A DNA stretch of 64,000 nt, from the NCBI RefSeq assembly GCF_011043555.1, contig NZ_JAAKGS010000003.1:186001-250000 (forward strand), written 5' to 3'. Below, one piece after another: positions 52,247 through 61,981 of the stretch. Source of the DNA: Sphingobacterium sp. SGR-19 (GTDB taxonomy: Bacteria; Bacteroidota; Bacteroidia; Sphingobacteriales; Sphingobacteriaceae). The position numbers and the translations under genes are program-made. The notes beneath the pieces are model-generated. The model worked only from the letters and a program-made list of their open reading frames with translations. It did no database searches and was not told the DNA's origin. Each line of letters starts with the position of its first letter. Within the stretch, counting starts at the first letter, position 1.

Positions 52247-53020
52247 ATGAGAACGGTACTTATAACAGGAGCAAGTTCAGGAATCGGTGAAGCTTGTGCG
52301 GAGGTTCTAGCGAGCGAATCCAAATACAGGCTCTTACTTTGTGCTCGCCGTTTGGAAAGGCTGGAAGAATTGAAGACGAAAATTCAATCTGCCTATCCCA
52401 CTTGCGATCTGTTTTGCTTTCAACTTGATGTACGCGAGAACAACGAAATAGAAAAAACGTGGCGTAATCTCCCTACAGCATGGCGGAATATTGATATCTT
52501 AATTAACAATGCAGGACTTAGCCAAGGACTGGAACCTATACAAAATGGGAATATAGGAGATTGGGACAGGATGATAGATACAAATATCAAAGGATTACTT
52601 TACGTCACGAAGCATACTATCCCCTTGATGGAACAAAGTGAAGCACCGCATATTATCAATTTGGGTTCTATTGCAGGTAAGGACGTCTATCCTAACGGAA
52701 ACGTGTACTGCGCAACCAAACATGCCGTGGATGCGCTGACAAAAGCTATGCGCATAGATTTGCTGGAAAAAGGAATTAAGGTAACTTCTATTGACCCAGG
52801 TATGGTCGAAACAGAGTTTTCGGAGGTTCGTTTCAAAGGTGATAAAGAGCGTGCGAAAAATGTATACCGGGGATTGACTCCGCTTTCTGGAAAGGATATA
52901 GCGGAGATTATCGCATTTGTACTTTCAAGACCAGCTCACGTAAACATCAATGACCTTTTGGTCATGCCCACGGCACAGGCCAATGGAACAGTTGTTGTTC
53001 GTGATTCCTCTAATATTTAA
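52247..53020 (+). CDS. short-chain dehydrogenase (YdfG-like)
   Basis: 257 aa. Classical SDR: TGASSGIGEACAEVL, NNAGLS, Ser (GSIAGK), catalytic Tyr and Lys in YCATKHAVDALTKAMRIDLLEKGIKVTSIDPGMVETEFSEVRFKGD. The FSEVRFKGD part is typical of YdfG, the NADP-dependent 3-hydroxy-acid/serine dehydrogenase. The substrate is not certain. It lies 15 nt after ubiE and probably shares its transcript. Confidence 0.85.
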   Translation: MRTVLITGASSGIGEACAEVLASESKYRLLLCARRLERLEELKTKIQSAYPTCDLFCFQLDVRENNEIEKTWRNLPTAWRNIDILINNAGLSQGLEPIQNGNIGDWDRMIDTNIKGLLYVTKHTIPLMEQSEAPHIINLGSIAGKDVYPNGNVYCATKHAVDALTKAMRIDLLEKGIKVTSIDPGMVETEFSEVRFKGDKERAKNVYRGLTPLSGKDIAEIIAFVLSRPAHVNINDLLVMPTAQANGTVVVRDSSNI

Positions 53021-53049
53021 ATACTATAAATACTAAATACTAAATCAAC

Positions 53050-53499
53050 ATGTCATTAGAACAAAAAATCAATCAGGATATTAAAGCGGCCATGATCGCT
53101 AAGGACAATGCTAAACTACGTGGTCTACGTGCTATCAAAGCAGCTATATTATTAGCAAAAACTGAAAAGGCCCAAGTGGAAGAGCTCAGTGAAGACACAG
53201 AAATCAAAGTCTTACAAAAACTGGCAAAACAACGTAAGGAATCAGGAGATATTTACAAAACCCAAAATCGGGAGGATCTGTATCAAATCGAGATGGAAGA
53301 ACTGCAAGTCATTGAGGAGTATCTACCTAAACAACTGGATAGATCTGCCATTGAAGAAGTTGTGAAAGGCATTATAGCAGAAGTTGGGGCAACGTCCATC
53401 AAAGAAATGGGTAAAGTAATGGGTGCGGCAAATCAGAAACTTGCCGGCCAAGCAGATGGAAAAACGATATCAGAAGTAGTGAAGTCACTGCTAAGTTGA
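53050..53499 (+). CDS. GatB/YqeY domain protein
   Basis: 149 aa of the YqeY family: EQKINQDIKAAMIAKDNAKLRGLRAIKAAILLAKTEK, AKQRKESGDIYKTQNREDLYQIEMEELQVIEEYLPKQL, and KVMGAANQKLAGQADGKTISEVVKSLL. The fold is that of the tRNA-dependent amidotransferase tail domain. The function of free YqeY is unknown. It overlaps the convergent glsB-type gene by 9 nt at the stop codons. Confidence 0.92.
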   Translation: MSLEQKINQDIKAAMIAKDNAKLRGLRAIKAAILLAKTEKAQVEELSEDTEIKVLQKLAKQRKESGDIYKTQNREDLYQIEMEELQVIEEYLPKQLDRSAIEEVVKGIIAEVGATSIKEMGKVMGAANQKLAGQADGKTISEVVKSLLS

Positions 53500-54447
53500 C
53501 CTCACCCCTTTATCTTTATCCCGTTCATACGTGGTCATGTGCCGCTCTTTTTTGGCGGGATAAATATCTTCCAATGTAATCATGATACCCGTTTCTTCTA
53601 CCTCACCAAACTCGTCATTCAACGCGGTGCCGAAAGTACGCATGGTAGGTGATAAATTCATATAGGTATTGATAAGCGGCGGTATATTTTCACCTAATTC
53701 CCGGACCTTCGCGTTAAGCAGTTTGTATCCATCTTTATAGGCCAACCCATCGAACATCCCTACAAACGGTGTAATATCCGTTTTATATTTTAAATTTAGG
53801 TGTTCAAAAGGAACGACTAATTGATCTTTATCCGGAAAGTAATATTCCATAAAATAAATTAGCAAATCGCGTGCGGTTTCGTTATAATGCGGATACATCG
53901 TCACTTTTCCGAACAAATACTTTACATCAGGATTAATAACAACCAACGCACCTAAACCATCCCATAAATTATCCAACGAAAATAATCCTTTCCTGTTGTC
54001 TATAGAAGGTTGAAACCGAGGCTGTACCCAAGAGCGCCCAAGTTCCAATGTATACGGCAAAAACTCTTTTTTGAATTTATCGGAAAAGTGAAAATAATGC
54101 GCTGTAGACAGATGAAGGTTTCCCTCTTTATCAATGGCATTTAAACATTTTATAACGCGGTAGCCGGCGATGATTTCTTCTTCTTCTGGATTCCAAGCAA
54201 TAAGTTGGTCGTAGTTATGTTCGCATGTATCATTCTCATCAATATCAAGCGGTAATCCTGTTCCACCCCCTGCTCCGCGAAAAGTGACCTCGCGGAGGCG
54301 GCCGATTTCGCGCATAATATTGGGAGCAGTATGATAGTTAATTAAATAAACCTCATTATTTCCATTATTGGTATAGCGTACAAAAGCATCTTGTGTCAAT
54401 TCCTCTTTTATTAACACTCTGTCTACCGGTGGTATAATCTCCTGCAT
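53491..54447 (-). CDS. glsB: GNAT-like N-acyltransferase GlsB (glycine lipid synthesis)
   Basis: 318 aa of the OlsB/hemolysin-type acyltransferase group: IMREIGRLREVTFRGAGGGTG, ELGRSWVQPRFQP, and LFGKVTMYPHYNETARDLL match this family. Together with the O-acyltransferase gene in front (3 nt apart) it forms the glsA-glsB pair that in Bacteroides makes N-acyl-glycine and then the diacyl glycine lipid, with GlsB doing the N-acylation. Its last nine bases overlap the yqeY gene on the other strand. Assignment to glycine rather than ornithine is by analogy. Confidence 0.75.
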   Translation of the reverse strand: MQEIIPPVDRVLIKEELTQDAFVRYTNNGNNEVYLINYHTAPNIMREIGRLREVTFRGAGGGTGLPLDIDENDTCEHNYDQLIAWNPEEEEIIAGYRVIKCLNAIDKEGNLHLSTAHYFHFSDKFKKEFLPYTLELGRSWVQPRFQPSIDNRKGLFSLDNLWDGLGALVVINPDVKYLFGKVTMYPHYNETARDLLIYFMEYYFPDKDQLVVPFEHLNLKYKTDITPFVGMFDGLAYKDGYKLLNAKVRELGENIPPLINTYMNLSPTMRTFGTALNDEFGEVEETGIMITLEDIYPAKKERHMTTYERDKDKGVRST

Positions 54448-54450
54448 ATA

Positions 54451-55284
54451 TTATTTTTTGTCTCCCATTCTGTATACTATCTCTCTCACGTGATGAGCCC
54501 ATTCGCGTTCACTTCTGGATCGGTCAAATTCCTGGTAAGGAATTCGTTTTCCGACGCGTATAGTTACCGTATGGTTTCGTTGAGAAAACATCTCATCCGG
54601 CAAATATAACATCTCCATGTTTACTTTTAGTCCAAATTTTTGTCTCAGTCTAGCTAAATTATAGAAAAAATTAGAATTTTTCCCATCAATGTAAACCGGT
54701 ACGATGTCTCTTTTGTATTTTTTTGCTTTTGAAATGAAGCTCTTCTTCCATTCCAGATCTGCAATCTTCCCTCGTATTTTGCGTGAAACCAAACCTGCCG
54801 GGAATACCAACAACGCATTATCAGATGCATAAGCTTGGTCGATTGCCATAATTCCATTTTTTGCCTGTCCTCCCACTTTGTTTACCGGGACAAAAAGAGG
54901 TTCTAGGTTTCGGATATTCATCAATATATCATTCACCAGAAATTTGACGTCGCGCCGATGCCGACCTATTGCCTGCATGATAGCAATACCATCCAGTCCT
55001 CCGAGGGGATGATTAGAAGCAAATATAACACTATCGTTAACGGGGATGTTCTCTTCACCTTCCAATACTACTTTTACACCCAAATCCGCAATTAAAGCGT
55101 CAACGAAATCTAAACCATATAAGTCCCGGAATCTGCTCATAATATCGTTTATCTCATCTTCATGGATAACGCGCTCCAAATAGCTTATTAACGGGCTCGG
55201 AATCCATTTGGCCAACTTTGGACTTTTTTTTCGAATTACTTCACGAATCTGAATAAACTTTACCTGCTCTTCTTCTCTGGCCAT
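54451..55284 (-). CDS. glsA: O-acyltransferase GlsA (glycine lipid synthesis)
   Basis: 277 aa, a lysophospholipid-acyltransferase-type protein. The PlsC motif reads SNHPLGGLDGIA (HX4D: His-Pro-Leu-Gly-Gly-Leu-Asp, slightly variant), then FVPVNKVGG, LLVFPAGLVSRKIRGKI and IVPVYIDG. It should O-acylate N-acyl-glycine made by GlsB. The stop is 3 nt before the glsB start, so they are cotranscribed. The gene is divergent from the CBS-domain gene. Confidence 0.75.
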   Translation of the reverse strand: MAREEEQVKFIQIREVIRKKSPKLAKWIPSPLISYLERVIHEDEINDIMSRFRDLYGLDFVDALIADLGVKVVLEGEENIPVNDSVIFASNHPLGGLDGIAIMQAIGRHRRDVKFLVNDILMNIRNLEPLFVPVNKVGGQAKNGIMAIDQAYASDNALLVFPAGLVSRKIRGKIADLEWKKSFISKAKKYKRDIVPVYIDGKNSNFFYNLARLRQKFGLKVNMEMLYLPDEMFSQRNHTVTIRVGKRIPYQEFDRSRSEREWAHHVREIVYRMGDKK

Positions 55285-55478
55285 TTGTTTTTTAATAAGT
55301 CCCGTGTTTGCATAATTATTGGCGTAAAAATAATAAATTTAAATTTTAATGATGTAAAAAGTTATTTACATGAATAGTATACTCGATAAAGGTAATATTG
55401 TTAATTTAGCATATAATTAAACAAGAGAACAGAAAACGGTTTTAAGTTTTCTTTGTTTAATTTTTAAAACAGCTCATC

Positions 55479-56141
55479 ATGTATATAGGTGAAATTCTAG
55501 CAAAGAACTATTTTGACGTTCAATCAGACGATAGCATTGGGTTCACATTAGATAAAATGAATGAGCTCCATACCACGCAGCTTCCCATTGTCGACGAACG
55601 TGACTTATTGGGTATTGTTACAGAAGATCATTTGCTTTCTGCACATGACGAAACACAAACCGTAAGCAGCTTAATGGTGTCTTTACGTTTTGTTTATCTA
55701 TACGAATATCAACATATTTATGATGCGCTTCAGTACATGGATGCGCATCAATTGGAAATACTTCCTGTCTTGGATAAAGAAAACGCCTATATTGGTGTCG
55801 TTTCTATTATAGACCTATTATCTGCTATCAACGAAACCTTGGGCAATAAAGACCCCGGTGCCATCATTGTGCTGGAGTTGGGGAAAAATGATGTATCATT
55901 TTCACACATCGCCCATATCTTTGAATCGGAAAATGTACGTATTCTAAATACAGCCGTTCGTGACATTCCAGATACGACTAAAATCGAGATGACCATCAAG
56001 GTTGACAAACAAAATATTTCGACGGTAGTTGCCTCTCTGTGGCGTTTTGATTACGTTGTCAAAGCTACGTTCAACGACGGCAGCCAAGATTCAGACATCA
56101 AAGAACGCTACGATATCTTAATGAATTACCTAAATTTATAA
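55479..56141 (+). CDS. CBS-domain protein with C-terminal ACT-like part
   Basis: 220 aa. Two CBS repeats (residues 1-125: FDVQSDDSIGFTLDKMNELHTTQLPIVDERDLLGIVTED and VYLYEYQHIYDALQYMDAHQLEILPVLDKENAYIGVVSI), then an ACT-like beta-alpha region (IIVLELGKNDVSFSHIAHIFESENVRIL, residues 130-190). Such proteins bind adenine nucleotides. In the phylum it is often next to nadK, as here (52 nt), and may sense nucleotide state. No enzyme activity is expected. Confidence 0.85.
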   Translation: MYIGEILAKNYFDVQSDDSIGFTLDKMNELHTTQLPIVDERDLLGIVTEDHLLSAHDETQTVSSLMVSLRFVYLYEYQHIYDALQYMDAHQLEILPVLDKENAYIGVVSIIDLLSAINETLGNKDPGAIIVLELGKNDVSFSHIAHIFESENVRILNTAVRDIPDTTKIEMTIKVDKQNISTVVASLWRFDYVVKATFNDGSQDSDIKERYDILMNYLNL

Positions 56142-56193
56142 AACTCATCTTAATTTTATTAGGTTTGCGTAAGTTTTGACAAAACCGCTTTTT

Positions 56194-57087
56194 ATGCAAC
56201 AAAAATCCATCGCTATATATGGCAGGGCTTTCAATTCATCCGTTGTTCCTTATGTTGAACAATTGTTTTCCTATTTGAAAGAAAAGGATATCACCATTTA
56301 TATTTATTCTGATTTCTACGATTTTTTGAAAGAACAACTAGATTGCCCTGATACGTTCCTACGTTATTATAACCATCGCGATCTCCCACATGATATTTTG
56401 TTTTTACTGAGCCTCGGCGGCGATGGCACAATGCTTTCTGCGGTATCACAAGTTCGAGATTCCGGGATTCCAATTGCTGGGATCAATTTTGGACGACTTG
56501 GTTTTTTGGCTTCCATTCACAAAGCAAAAATAATCCAAGCACTCGATGATATTTTTGCGGGGCATTACACATTGCAATCACGGGATTTACTGGAGGTAAG
56601 CAGCGATCAGCAACGTATTTTTGGTGACGCCAATTTTGCGTTGAACGACATCACCGTTTTCCGCCACGACACATCGTCCATGATTACAATCAATGTGACC
56701 ATAAATGGAGAGCTTTTGAACGCTTATTGGGCTGACGGTATTATTATTGCCACACCTACAGGATCGACAGCGTATTCCCTAAGTTGTGGAGGCCCAATTA
56801 TCATGCCGGGAAGTGGTAATTTTGTGATCACGCCTGTTGCCCCGCATAATCTGAATGTACGGCCGATCGTCATCTCAGCAGACAGTGAGCTGGAATTAGA
56901 GATTGAAAGCAGAACCGATAAATATATACTCAGTTGCGACTCACAAAATGAAACGTTGGACACCACAACTAACCTGCGCATTAATCGCGCTCCTTTTCGA
57001 GTACACCTTATCCGCTTACCGTCTGATAGTTTTTTCGGCACGTTACGTGAAAAACTACTGTGGGGCTTAGACGTTAGAAACTATTAA
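56194..57087 (+). CDS. nadK: NAD kinase
   Basis: 297 aa from ATG 56194 (MQQKSIAIYGRAF). The signature is GGDGTML (Asp77) with the second motif DANFALND, and WADGIIIATPTGSTAYSLSCGGPII for substrate binding. It makes NADP from NAD and ATP. An upstream TTG adds six residues and is less likely. It sits between the CBS gene and uppS. In Porphyromonas a DUF6089/PorG gene lies in this spot; none is seen here. Confidence 0.94.
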   Translation: MQQKSIAIYGRAFNSSVVPYVEQLFSYLKEKDITIYIYSDFYDFLKEQLDCPDTFLRYYNHRDLPHDILFLLSLGGDGTMLSAVSQVRDSGIPIAGINFGRLGFLASIHKAKIIQALDDIFAGHYTLQSRDLLEVSSDQQRIFGDANFALNDITVFRHDTSSMITINVTINGELLNAYWADGIIIATPTGSTAYSLSCGGPIIMPGSGNFVITPVAPHNLNVRPIVISADSELELEIESRTDKYILSCDSQNETLDTTTNLRINRAPFRVHLIRLPSDSFFGTLREKLLWGLDVRNY

Positions 57088-57179
57088 CGACACATTTTAA
57101 CACAATTTAATACGTCCTTATTGTTCGAAAACGCCTATCTTTACACCATAAAATCCCCTGTTGGGGAGTCGATTAAAAA

Positions 57180-57917
57180 ATGAGTTTCAAACAAAAGATA
57201 AATCCGAAAGCGCTACCACAACATATAGCTATTATTATGGACGGTAACGGTAGATGGGCAAAAGGCTTTGGAAAGTTGCGTATCTTCGGCCATCAAAATG
57301 GGGTGACCGCTGTTCGGGAAGCACTAGAAGGTTGTATAGAAATCGGTGTGCCTTATTTAACGCTTTATGCTTTCTCATCTGAGAATTGGAATAGGCCGAA
57401 GATCGAAATCAACGCGTTGATGGAGCTGCTGGTTGATACATTGGCAAAAGAAACCAAGACTTTTCTTGAAAATAATATTCGTTTAAACGCTATTGGCAAT
57501 ATAAGCGATTTGCCACAAAACTGCCAAACAAAATTGGAAGATACGATAGCGCTGACAAAAAATAACAGCCGATGTATACTTACACTCGCATTGAGTTACG
57601 GTTCCCGAACAGAAATTATTGATGCGACCAAATCCATCGCTAAACAAGTAGCCGAAGGCAAATTGGCAGTGAAAGATATTAACGAACAAACTTTCCGTGA
57701 CAACCTATACACCAGCGAAATACCTGATCCTGACCTCATGATTAGGACAAGCGGTGAACAGCGTATAAGCAATTATCTTCTGTATCAAATGGCGTATACG
57801 GAATTTTGCTTTTTGCAGAAAATGTGGCCTGAATTTACACGTGAAGATCTTTTCGAAGCCATTTACAATTATCAGCGAAGAGAAAGAAGGTTCGGCAAAA
57901 CAAGCGAACAGCTATAA
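57180..57917 (+). CDS. uppS: undecaprenyl diphosphate synthase
   Basis: 245 aa. Cis-prenyltransferase with the catalytic Asp21 in IIMDGNGRWAKGFG, TLYAFSSENWNRP and the C-terminal DPDLMIRTSGEQRISNYLLYQMAYTEF. It builds the C55 lipid carrier for cell-wall and LPS synthesis. It leads into bamA (124 nt), with a -7 box between. Confidence 0.95.
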   Translation: MSFKQKINPKALPQHIAIIMDGNGRWAKGFGKLRIFGHQNGVTAVREALEGCIEIGVPYLTLYAFSSENWNRPKIEINALMELLVDTLAKETKTFLENNIRLNAIGNISDLPQNCQTKLEDTIALTKNNSRCILTLALSYGSRTEIIDATKSIAKQVAEGKLAVKDINEQTFRDNLYTSEIPDPDLMIRTSGEQRISNYLLYQMAYTEFCFLQKMWPEFTREDLFEAIYNYQRRERRFGKTSEQL

Positions 57918-57929
57918 TATTATATTTAT

Positions 57930-57937
57930 TACCTTTG
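57930..57937 (+). promoter_or_regulatory. -7 box for bamA
   Basis: TACCTTTG matches TAnnTTTG; it lies 104 nt before the bamA ATG. No clear -33 box, so the leader may carry regulation. Confidence 0.4.
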
Positions 57938-58041
57938 CACCATCAATTCAGAGCCTAATTTAAAAGGCTGGTTATTAATTATTTCTTTTAACAAAAATTA
58001 ACAAGAGATTGGTGTACTTTAGCACCGAGAAAATAGAATAA

Positions 58042-60630
58042 ATGAAGCGCTTACTATATTTAATAACATTTACACTAGTTTTCGGAGGGCAACCATTATT
58101 CGCTCAAATCCAAGGAAACAACCCGATTAACCTAAACGACCCTGATGACATCAGTTATTTAGATCCTAAAAATTACATCATAGGCGGCGTACGGGTTTCC
58201 GGTACGGAGTATCTGGACAACGACGTATTGATTACTATTTCTAAGCTTGTCGTCGGTCAATATATCGAGATCCCTAGCGAAGAAACGGCGAATGTCATCA
58301 AAACCCTGATGGCGCAAAACTTATTTGACGATGTACAGCTATATGCTGATAGATTTCAGGGAGACAATGTGTATTTGGAAATCCGCGTTCGGGAACGTCC
58401 GCGTCTTACCCGCATTGAGATTGAAGGTCTGAAAAAAGGAGAGAAAGAGGAAGTACAAAAACGCTTGAATACCAGTTCGGGTAAGATTGTTAACGAAAAC
58501 CTGTTGAAAACTACCCGTTCCACCATCCAAAAATTCCTCCGGGAAAAGTCTTTTCTTTATCCCGAAATAGAAATTACAACCAAAAAGGACAGTGCGGAAG
58601 CGAACAACGAAATTGTTATCGCCAACGTCACCAAGAACAAAAAAATAAAGGTTCACCGTGTATATTTTGATGGAAACGAAGCGTTTTCCGAACGCCAGTT
58701 ACGTAAATATTTAAAAGGGGTAAAACCTCGTCGCTGGTATCGTATTTTCGGACCGGGTAAATTTAAAGACGACAAATACAAAGAGGCCAAAGAGAACTTA
58801 GTTGCCAAGATGCAAGACAAGGGATATCGGGATGCCCAGATTCTTGTTGACAGTATTTCCCGTTATGACAATAACGAGGTAGACGTGCATATCAGCCTTC
58901 ATGAAGGCCCCCGTTACTATATAGGAGATATTCAATGGTCTGGAAACTCAAAATATACCGACTCTGTCTTGAACCTATTACTGGGAATGGAGAACGGAGA
59001 TGTATATAGCGAGGAAAAGTTGAGTACAAAACTGATGGGACCTACCCGGAACAGTGATGACATCAGTTCATTATATCAAAACGATGGTTACCTTACTTTT
59101 GGCGCACAGCCTATTATTAAACGTATCTATAACGATACCGTAGATGTAGAAATTGTCTTAAATGAAGGTAAACAATTCACGATTAACAATGTCATCGTCA
59201 AAGGAAATGATGTTACGAATGATCGCGTGGTTTTACGTTCCATTTATTCCAAACCCGGACAAAAGTATTCCCGAGAGCTGATTATGCGCAGTATCCGTGA
59301 AATTTCCCAGTTGGGTATGTTTGATGAACAGAAGATCCAACCTGACATTCCACAATCGTCGATGAACTACGAAGAAGGGACAACAGATCTTGTATTCAAC
59401 GTAGCAGAAAAGCCGTCGGATCAAGTTGAACTTTCGGGGGGATATGGTGCCGGACAGGTAATCGGTACATTGGGATTAACTTTCAATAACTTCTCTACAA
59501 GTAACTTTTTTAAAAAAAATGCTTGGAAACCGCTTCCGCGTGGCGATGGACAAAAGTTGAGTATTCGTGGTCAGACATCCGGAAAACGATACCAATCGTA
59601 TAGCTTCTCTTTCTCTGAACCATGGTTAGGTGGTAAAAAACCAATTTATTTTGGTTTGAGCGCTTATACATCTAGCTCTGCTATGTTCGGATTTGATCCT
59701 TGGACAGGTAGACAAATAGTCGCAGATTCCGATCTTAGCCGTATTTGGATGACTGGTGTAACGGCTACATTAGGTAAACGTCTGCAATGGCCAGATAACT
59801 ATTTTCAAGTAAATACATCGTTATCTTTCCAACGCTACAAATTACAGAATTACGCAGGCTACTTTTTATTTGATAACGGTACTTCCTACAATATGAACAT
59901 TACACAGGAAATCAGTAGAAATTCGGTGGATGCACCTATCTACCCGACTTCCGGATCACATTTCAAATTTTCCGTACAGTTGACTCCTCCCTATTCTGCT
60001 TGGAACAATATTAACTATCAAACGGATGCTCCCGAGGTAAAGTATAAATGGACGGAATACCATAAATGGAAATTTGACAGTCAGTGGTATACAAGGATTG
60101 TTGGTAAACTGGTCTTGAAAAGCCAAGCACAGTTTGGTTATTTGGGTAATTACACCAATAGAACGGAAACTTCTACTTTCGAACGGTTTAAGCTTGGCGG
60201 TGACGGTATGATGGGCTTTGATTTTTTACAGGGTTCCGAAATTATTGCCATGCGGGGTTATGCTAACGGTACCATTATTCCCGAATCAACGGGCTCACAA
60301 AACGATGGTATACGTAGAGCTATCAACTCAGGTAGTCCTATTTATGCGAAATATCAATTAGAGCTTCGTCATCCTGTTATGCTGAATGAGCAGGCGACGG
60401 TGTTTGTTTTGGCTTTCGCAGAAGCCGGTAATACCTGGAATAAATTCAGCGAGGTCAATCCATTTAAGATGCGTCGTTCGGCCGGCATAGGCGCGCGTAT
60501 CTTCTTGCCTATCTTTGGTATGTTGGGTATAGATTATGGTCATGCCTTTGATCCAATCCCTGGATTACAGGCCAGCCAATGGAAACAGAACTTCACTTTC
60601 AGCATATTACAAAACATGGGTGGCTTTTAA
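58042..60630 (+). CDS. bamA: outer membrane assembly factor BamA
   Basis: 862 aa. Signal peptide (MKRLLYLITFTLVFGGQPLFAQ). Residues about 40-430 hold POTRA domains (for example VRVSGTEYLDNDVLITISKL and NVIVKGNDVTNDRVVLRSI). The rest is the Omp85 beta-barrel, ending in the Phe-terminal strand (FTFSILQNMGGF). BamA inserts outer-membrane proteins. Two OmpH/Skp-type chaperone genes follow, as usual in the phylum. Confidence 0.95.
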   Translation: MKRLLYLITFTLVFGGQPLFAQIQGNNPINLNDPDDISYLDPKNYIIGGVRVSGTEYLDNDVLITISKLVVGQYIEIPSEETANVIKTLMAQNLFDDVQLYADRFQGDNVYLEIRVRERPRLTRIEIEGLKKGEKEEVQKRLNTSSGKIVNENLLKTTRSTIQKFLREKSFLYPEIEITTKKDSAEANNEIVIANVTKNKKIKVHRVYFDGNEAFSERQLRKYLKGVKPRRWYRIFGPGKFKDDKYKEAKENLVAKMQDKGYRDAQILVDSISRYDNNEVDVHISLHEGPRYYIGDIQWSGNSKYTDSVLNLLLGMENGDVYSEEKLSTKLMGPTRNSDDISSLYQNDGYLTFGAQPIIKRIYNDTVDVEIVLNEGKQFTINNVIVKGNDVTNDRVVLRSIYSKPGQKYSRELIMRSIREISQLGMFDEQKIQPDIPQSSMNYEEGTTDLVFNVAEKPSDQVELSGGYGAGQVIGTLGLTFNNFSTSNFFKKNAWKPLPRGDGQKLSIRGQTSGKRYQSYSFSFSEPWLGGKKPIYFGLSAYTSSSAMFGFDPWTGRQIVADSDLSRIWMTGVTATLGKRLQWPDNYFQVNTSLSFQRYKLQNYAGYFLFDNGTSYNMNITQEISRNSVDAPIYPTSGSHFKFSVQLTPPYSAWNNINYQTDAPEVKYKWTEYHKWKFDSQWYTRIVGKLVLKSQAQFGYLGNYTNRTETSTFERFKLGGDGMMGFDFLQGSEIIAMRGYANGTIIPESTGSQNDGIRRAINSGSPIYAKYQLELRHPVMLNEQATVFVLAFAEAGNTWNKFSEVNPFKMRRSAGIGARIFLPIFGMLGIDYGHAFDPIPGLQASQWKQNFTFSILQNMGGF

Positions 60631-60691
60631 ACTTTTTGGAACTATAATTGTCCTAAAATTTAGAGAAATAAGTAGCGTAAAAATTTATAAA

Positions 60692-61225
60692 ATGAAAAAG
60701 GTAATATTTGTCATCAGTTTGATTATAGCTTCAGTAACCCTAGCTTCTGCTCAGCGGTTGGCTTATGTGGATTCTGAATATATTTTAAAACACATCCCGG
60801 AATATACCACGGCTCAAAAGCAGTTGGATGATCTATCTACGAAGTGGCAGGCTGAGGTCGATAAGCAGTATGAGGAAATTGAAAAGTTGTATCAAGCCTA
60901 TCAGAATGACCAAGTCTTGTTAAATGAAGATATGCGTCGTCGTAGAGAAGACGAAATTGTCAATAAAGAAAAGCAAGTAAAGGATTTTCAGCGTCAAAAA
61001 TTTGGTTTTGAAGGCGATCTTTACAAAGAGAGAATCCGTTTGATCCAACCTGTTCAAGATCGCGTATCCAAGGCTATACAGGAGCTAGCAAAAAGTGAAA
61101 GTTTGGATTTAATCTTGGATAAGGGTAGTGAAATAGCGATATTATTCGCAAACCCCAGTTTGGATAAAAGTAATGACATCATTACAAAATTAGGTTTAAA
61201 ACCGAATCCTAGTTTGGCGAATTAA
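60692..61225 (+). CDS. periplasmic chaperone, OmpH/Skp family
   Basis: 177 aa from ATG 60692 (MKKVIFVISLIIASVTLASAQ, signal peptide). The mature protein begins RLAYVDSEYILKHIPEYTTAQKQLD, the Skp beta-body, followed by a long coiled coil (WQAEVDKQYEEIEKLYQAYQNDQV) and ends EIAILFANPSLD. It carries unfolded outer-membrane proteins to BamA. An in-frame start inside bamA is a tool artefact. Confidence 0.9.
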   Translation: MKKVIFVISLIIASVTLASAQRLAYVDSEYILKHIPEYTTAQKQLDDLSTKWQAEVDKQYEEIEKLYQAYQNDQVLLNEDMRRRREDEIVNKEKQVKDFQRQKFGFEGDLYKERIRLIQPVQDRVSKAIQELAKSESLDLILDKGSEIAILFANPSLDKSNDIITKLGLKPNPSLAN

Positions 61226-61325
61226 TTTTTTTATTATACTTGTGTCAAGAAATCACAATTAATTATTAACGTTATATTTTATAAAACAAAAAAGTGTATT
61301 GGTTAATAAAAGAGAACCAAACAAA

Positions 61326-61928
61326 ATGATTAAAATGAGAAGAATGAGAAATTTATTTAGAAGTGTAGCTTTAGTAGCGGTGGTATTTTTGGGCGTACAG
61401 CATGTAAGTGCTCAACAAAAGATTGGTCATATCAATGCCGATGAAATTTTTCAGTTGACTCCTGAATTTAAAACGGCAAATGATCAGTTGAGAACGCTTA
61501 ACGATACGAAGACCCAAGAATTACAAGGCATGTATGCGGAATTTCAAAAAAAACAAACGGAAGCCAACGAAAAATACAGAAGCCGTAGTGAAGCAAACAA
61601 GGATAGTATTGACGCACAACTCCAGACATTAGGCCAAGAGCTTCAAAACATCGAACAACGTATACAGGAAGTACAACGTGTAGCTCAGGAAGATTTACAA
61701 AAGAAGCAACAAGAGCTTTTGACACCTATCCAAACAAAAGTAATGAACGCCATCAATTCGGTAGCGAAAGAAAAAGGATATGCTTATGTACTTGACACAT
61801 CCGCAGGAAATGTCATTTATTTTCAAGGTGGAGAAGATATATCAATGGACGTGCGCGCAAAATTAGGGATTAGCCCAGATGCTAAACCAGTAACACCAGC
61901 CGTACCTACTGGGCAACCTCAGCAGTAA
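61326..61928 (+). CDS. periplasmic chaperone, OmpH/Skp family, second copy
   Basis: 200 aa. Signal peptide ending VQHVSAQQ. The mature part starts KIGHINADEIFQLTPEFKTANDQL and has a long coiled coil with many Gln and Glu (residues 50-130), and the Pro-rich C-terminus PDAKPVTPAVPTGQPQQ. It is a paralogue of the gene before it, 100 nt away, as often seen in Bacteroidota. The ATG at 61326 begins MIKMRRMRNLF; later ATGs at 61335 and 61344 are also possible. Confidence 0.9.
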   Translation: MIKMRRMRNLFRSVALVAVVFLGVQHVSAQQKIGHINADEIFQLTPEFKTANDQLRTLNDTKTQELQGMYAEFQKKQTEANEKYRSRSEANKDSIDAQLQTLGQELQNIEQRIQEVQRVAQEDLQKKQQELLTPIQTKVMNAINSVAKEKGYAYVLDTSAGNVIYFQGGEDISMDVRAKLGISPDAKPVTPAVPTGQPQQ

Positions 61929-61942
61929 TCCTTTAGCAAACG

Positions 61943-61981
61943 AACAAACAAAGGAGACCATTTAGGTCTCCTTTGTTTGTT
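61943..61981. terminator. intrinsic terminator of the bamA-skp group
   Basis: A perfect 17-bp stem: left arm 61943-61959 (starting AACAAACAAAGG), loop ATTTA, right arm 61965-61981 ending in TTTGTTTGTT. Very stable; weak T run. Confidence 0.85.
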
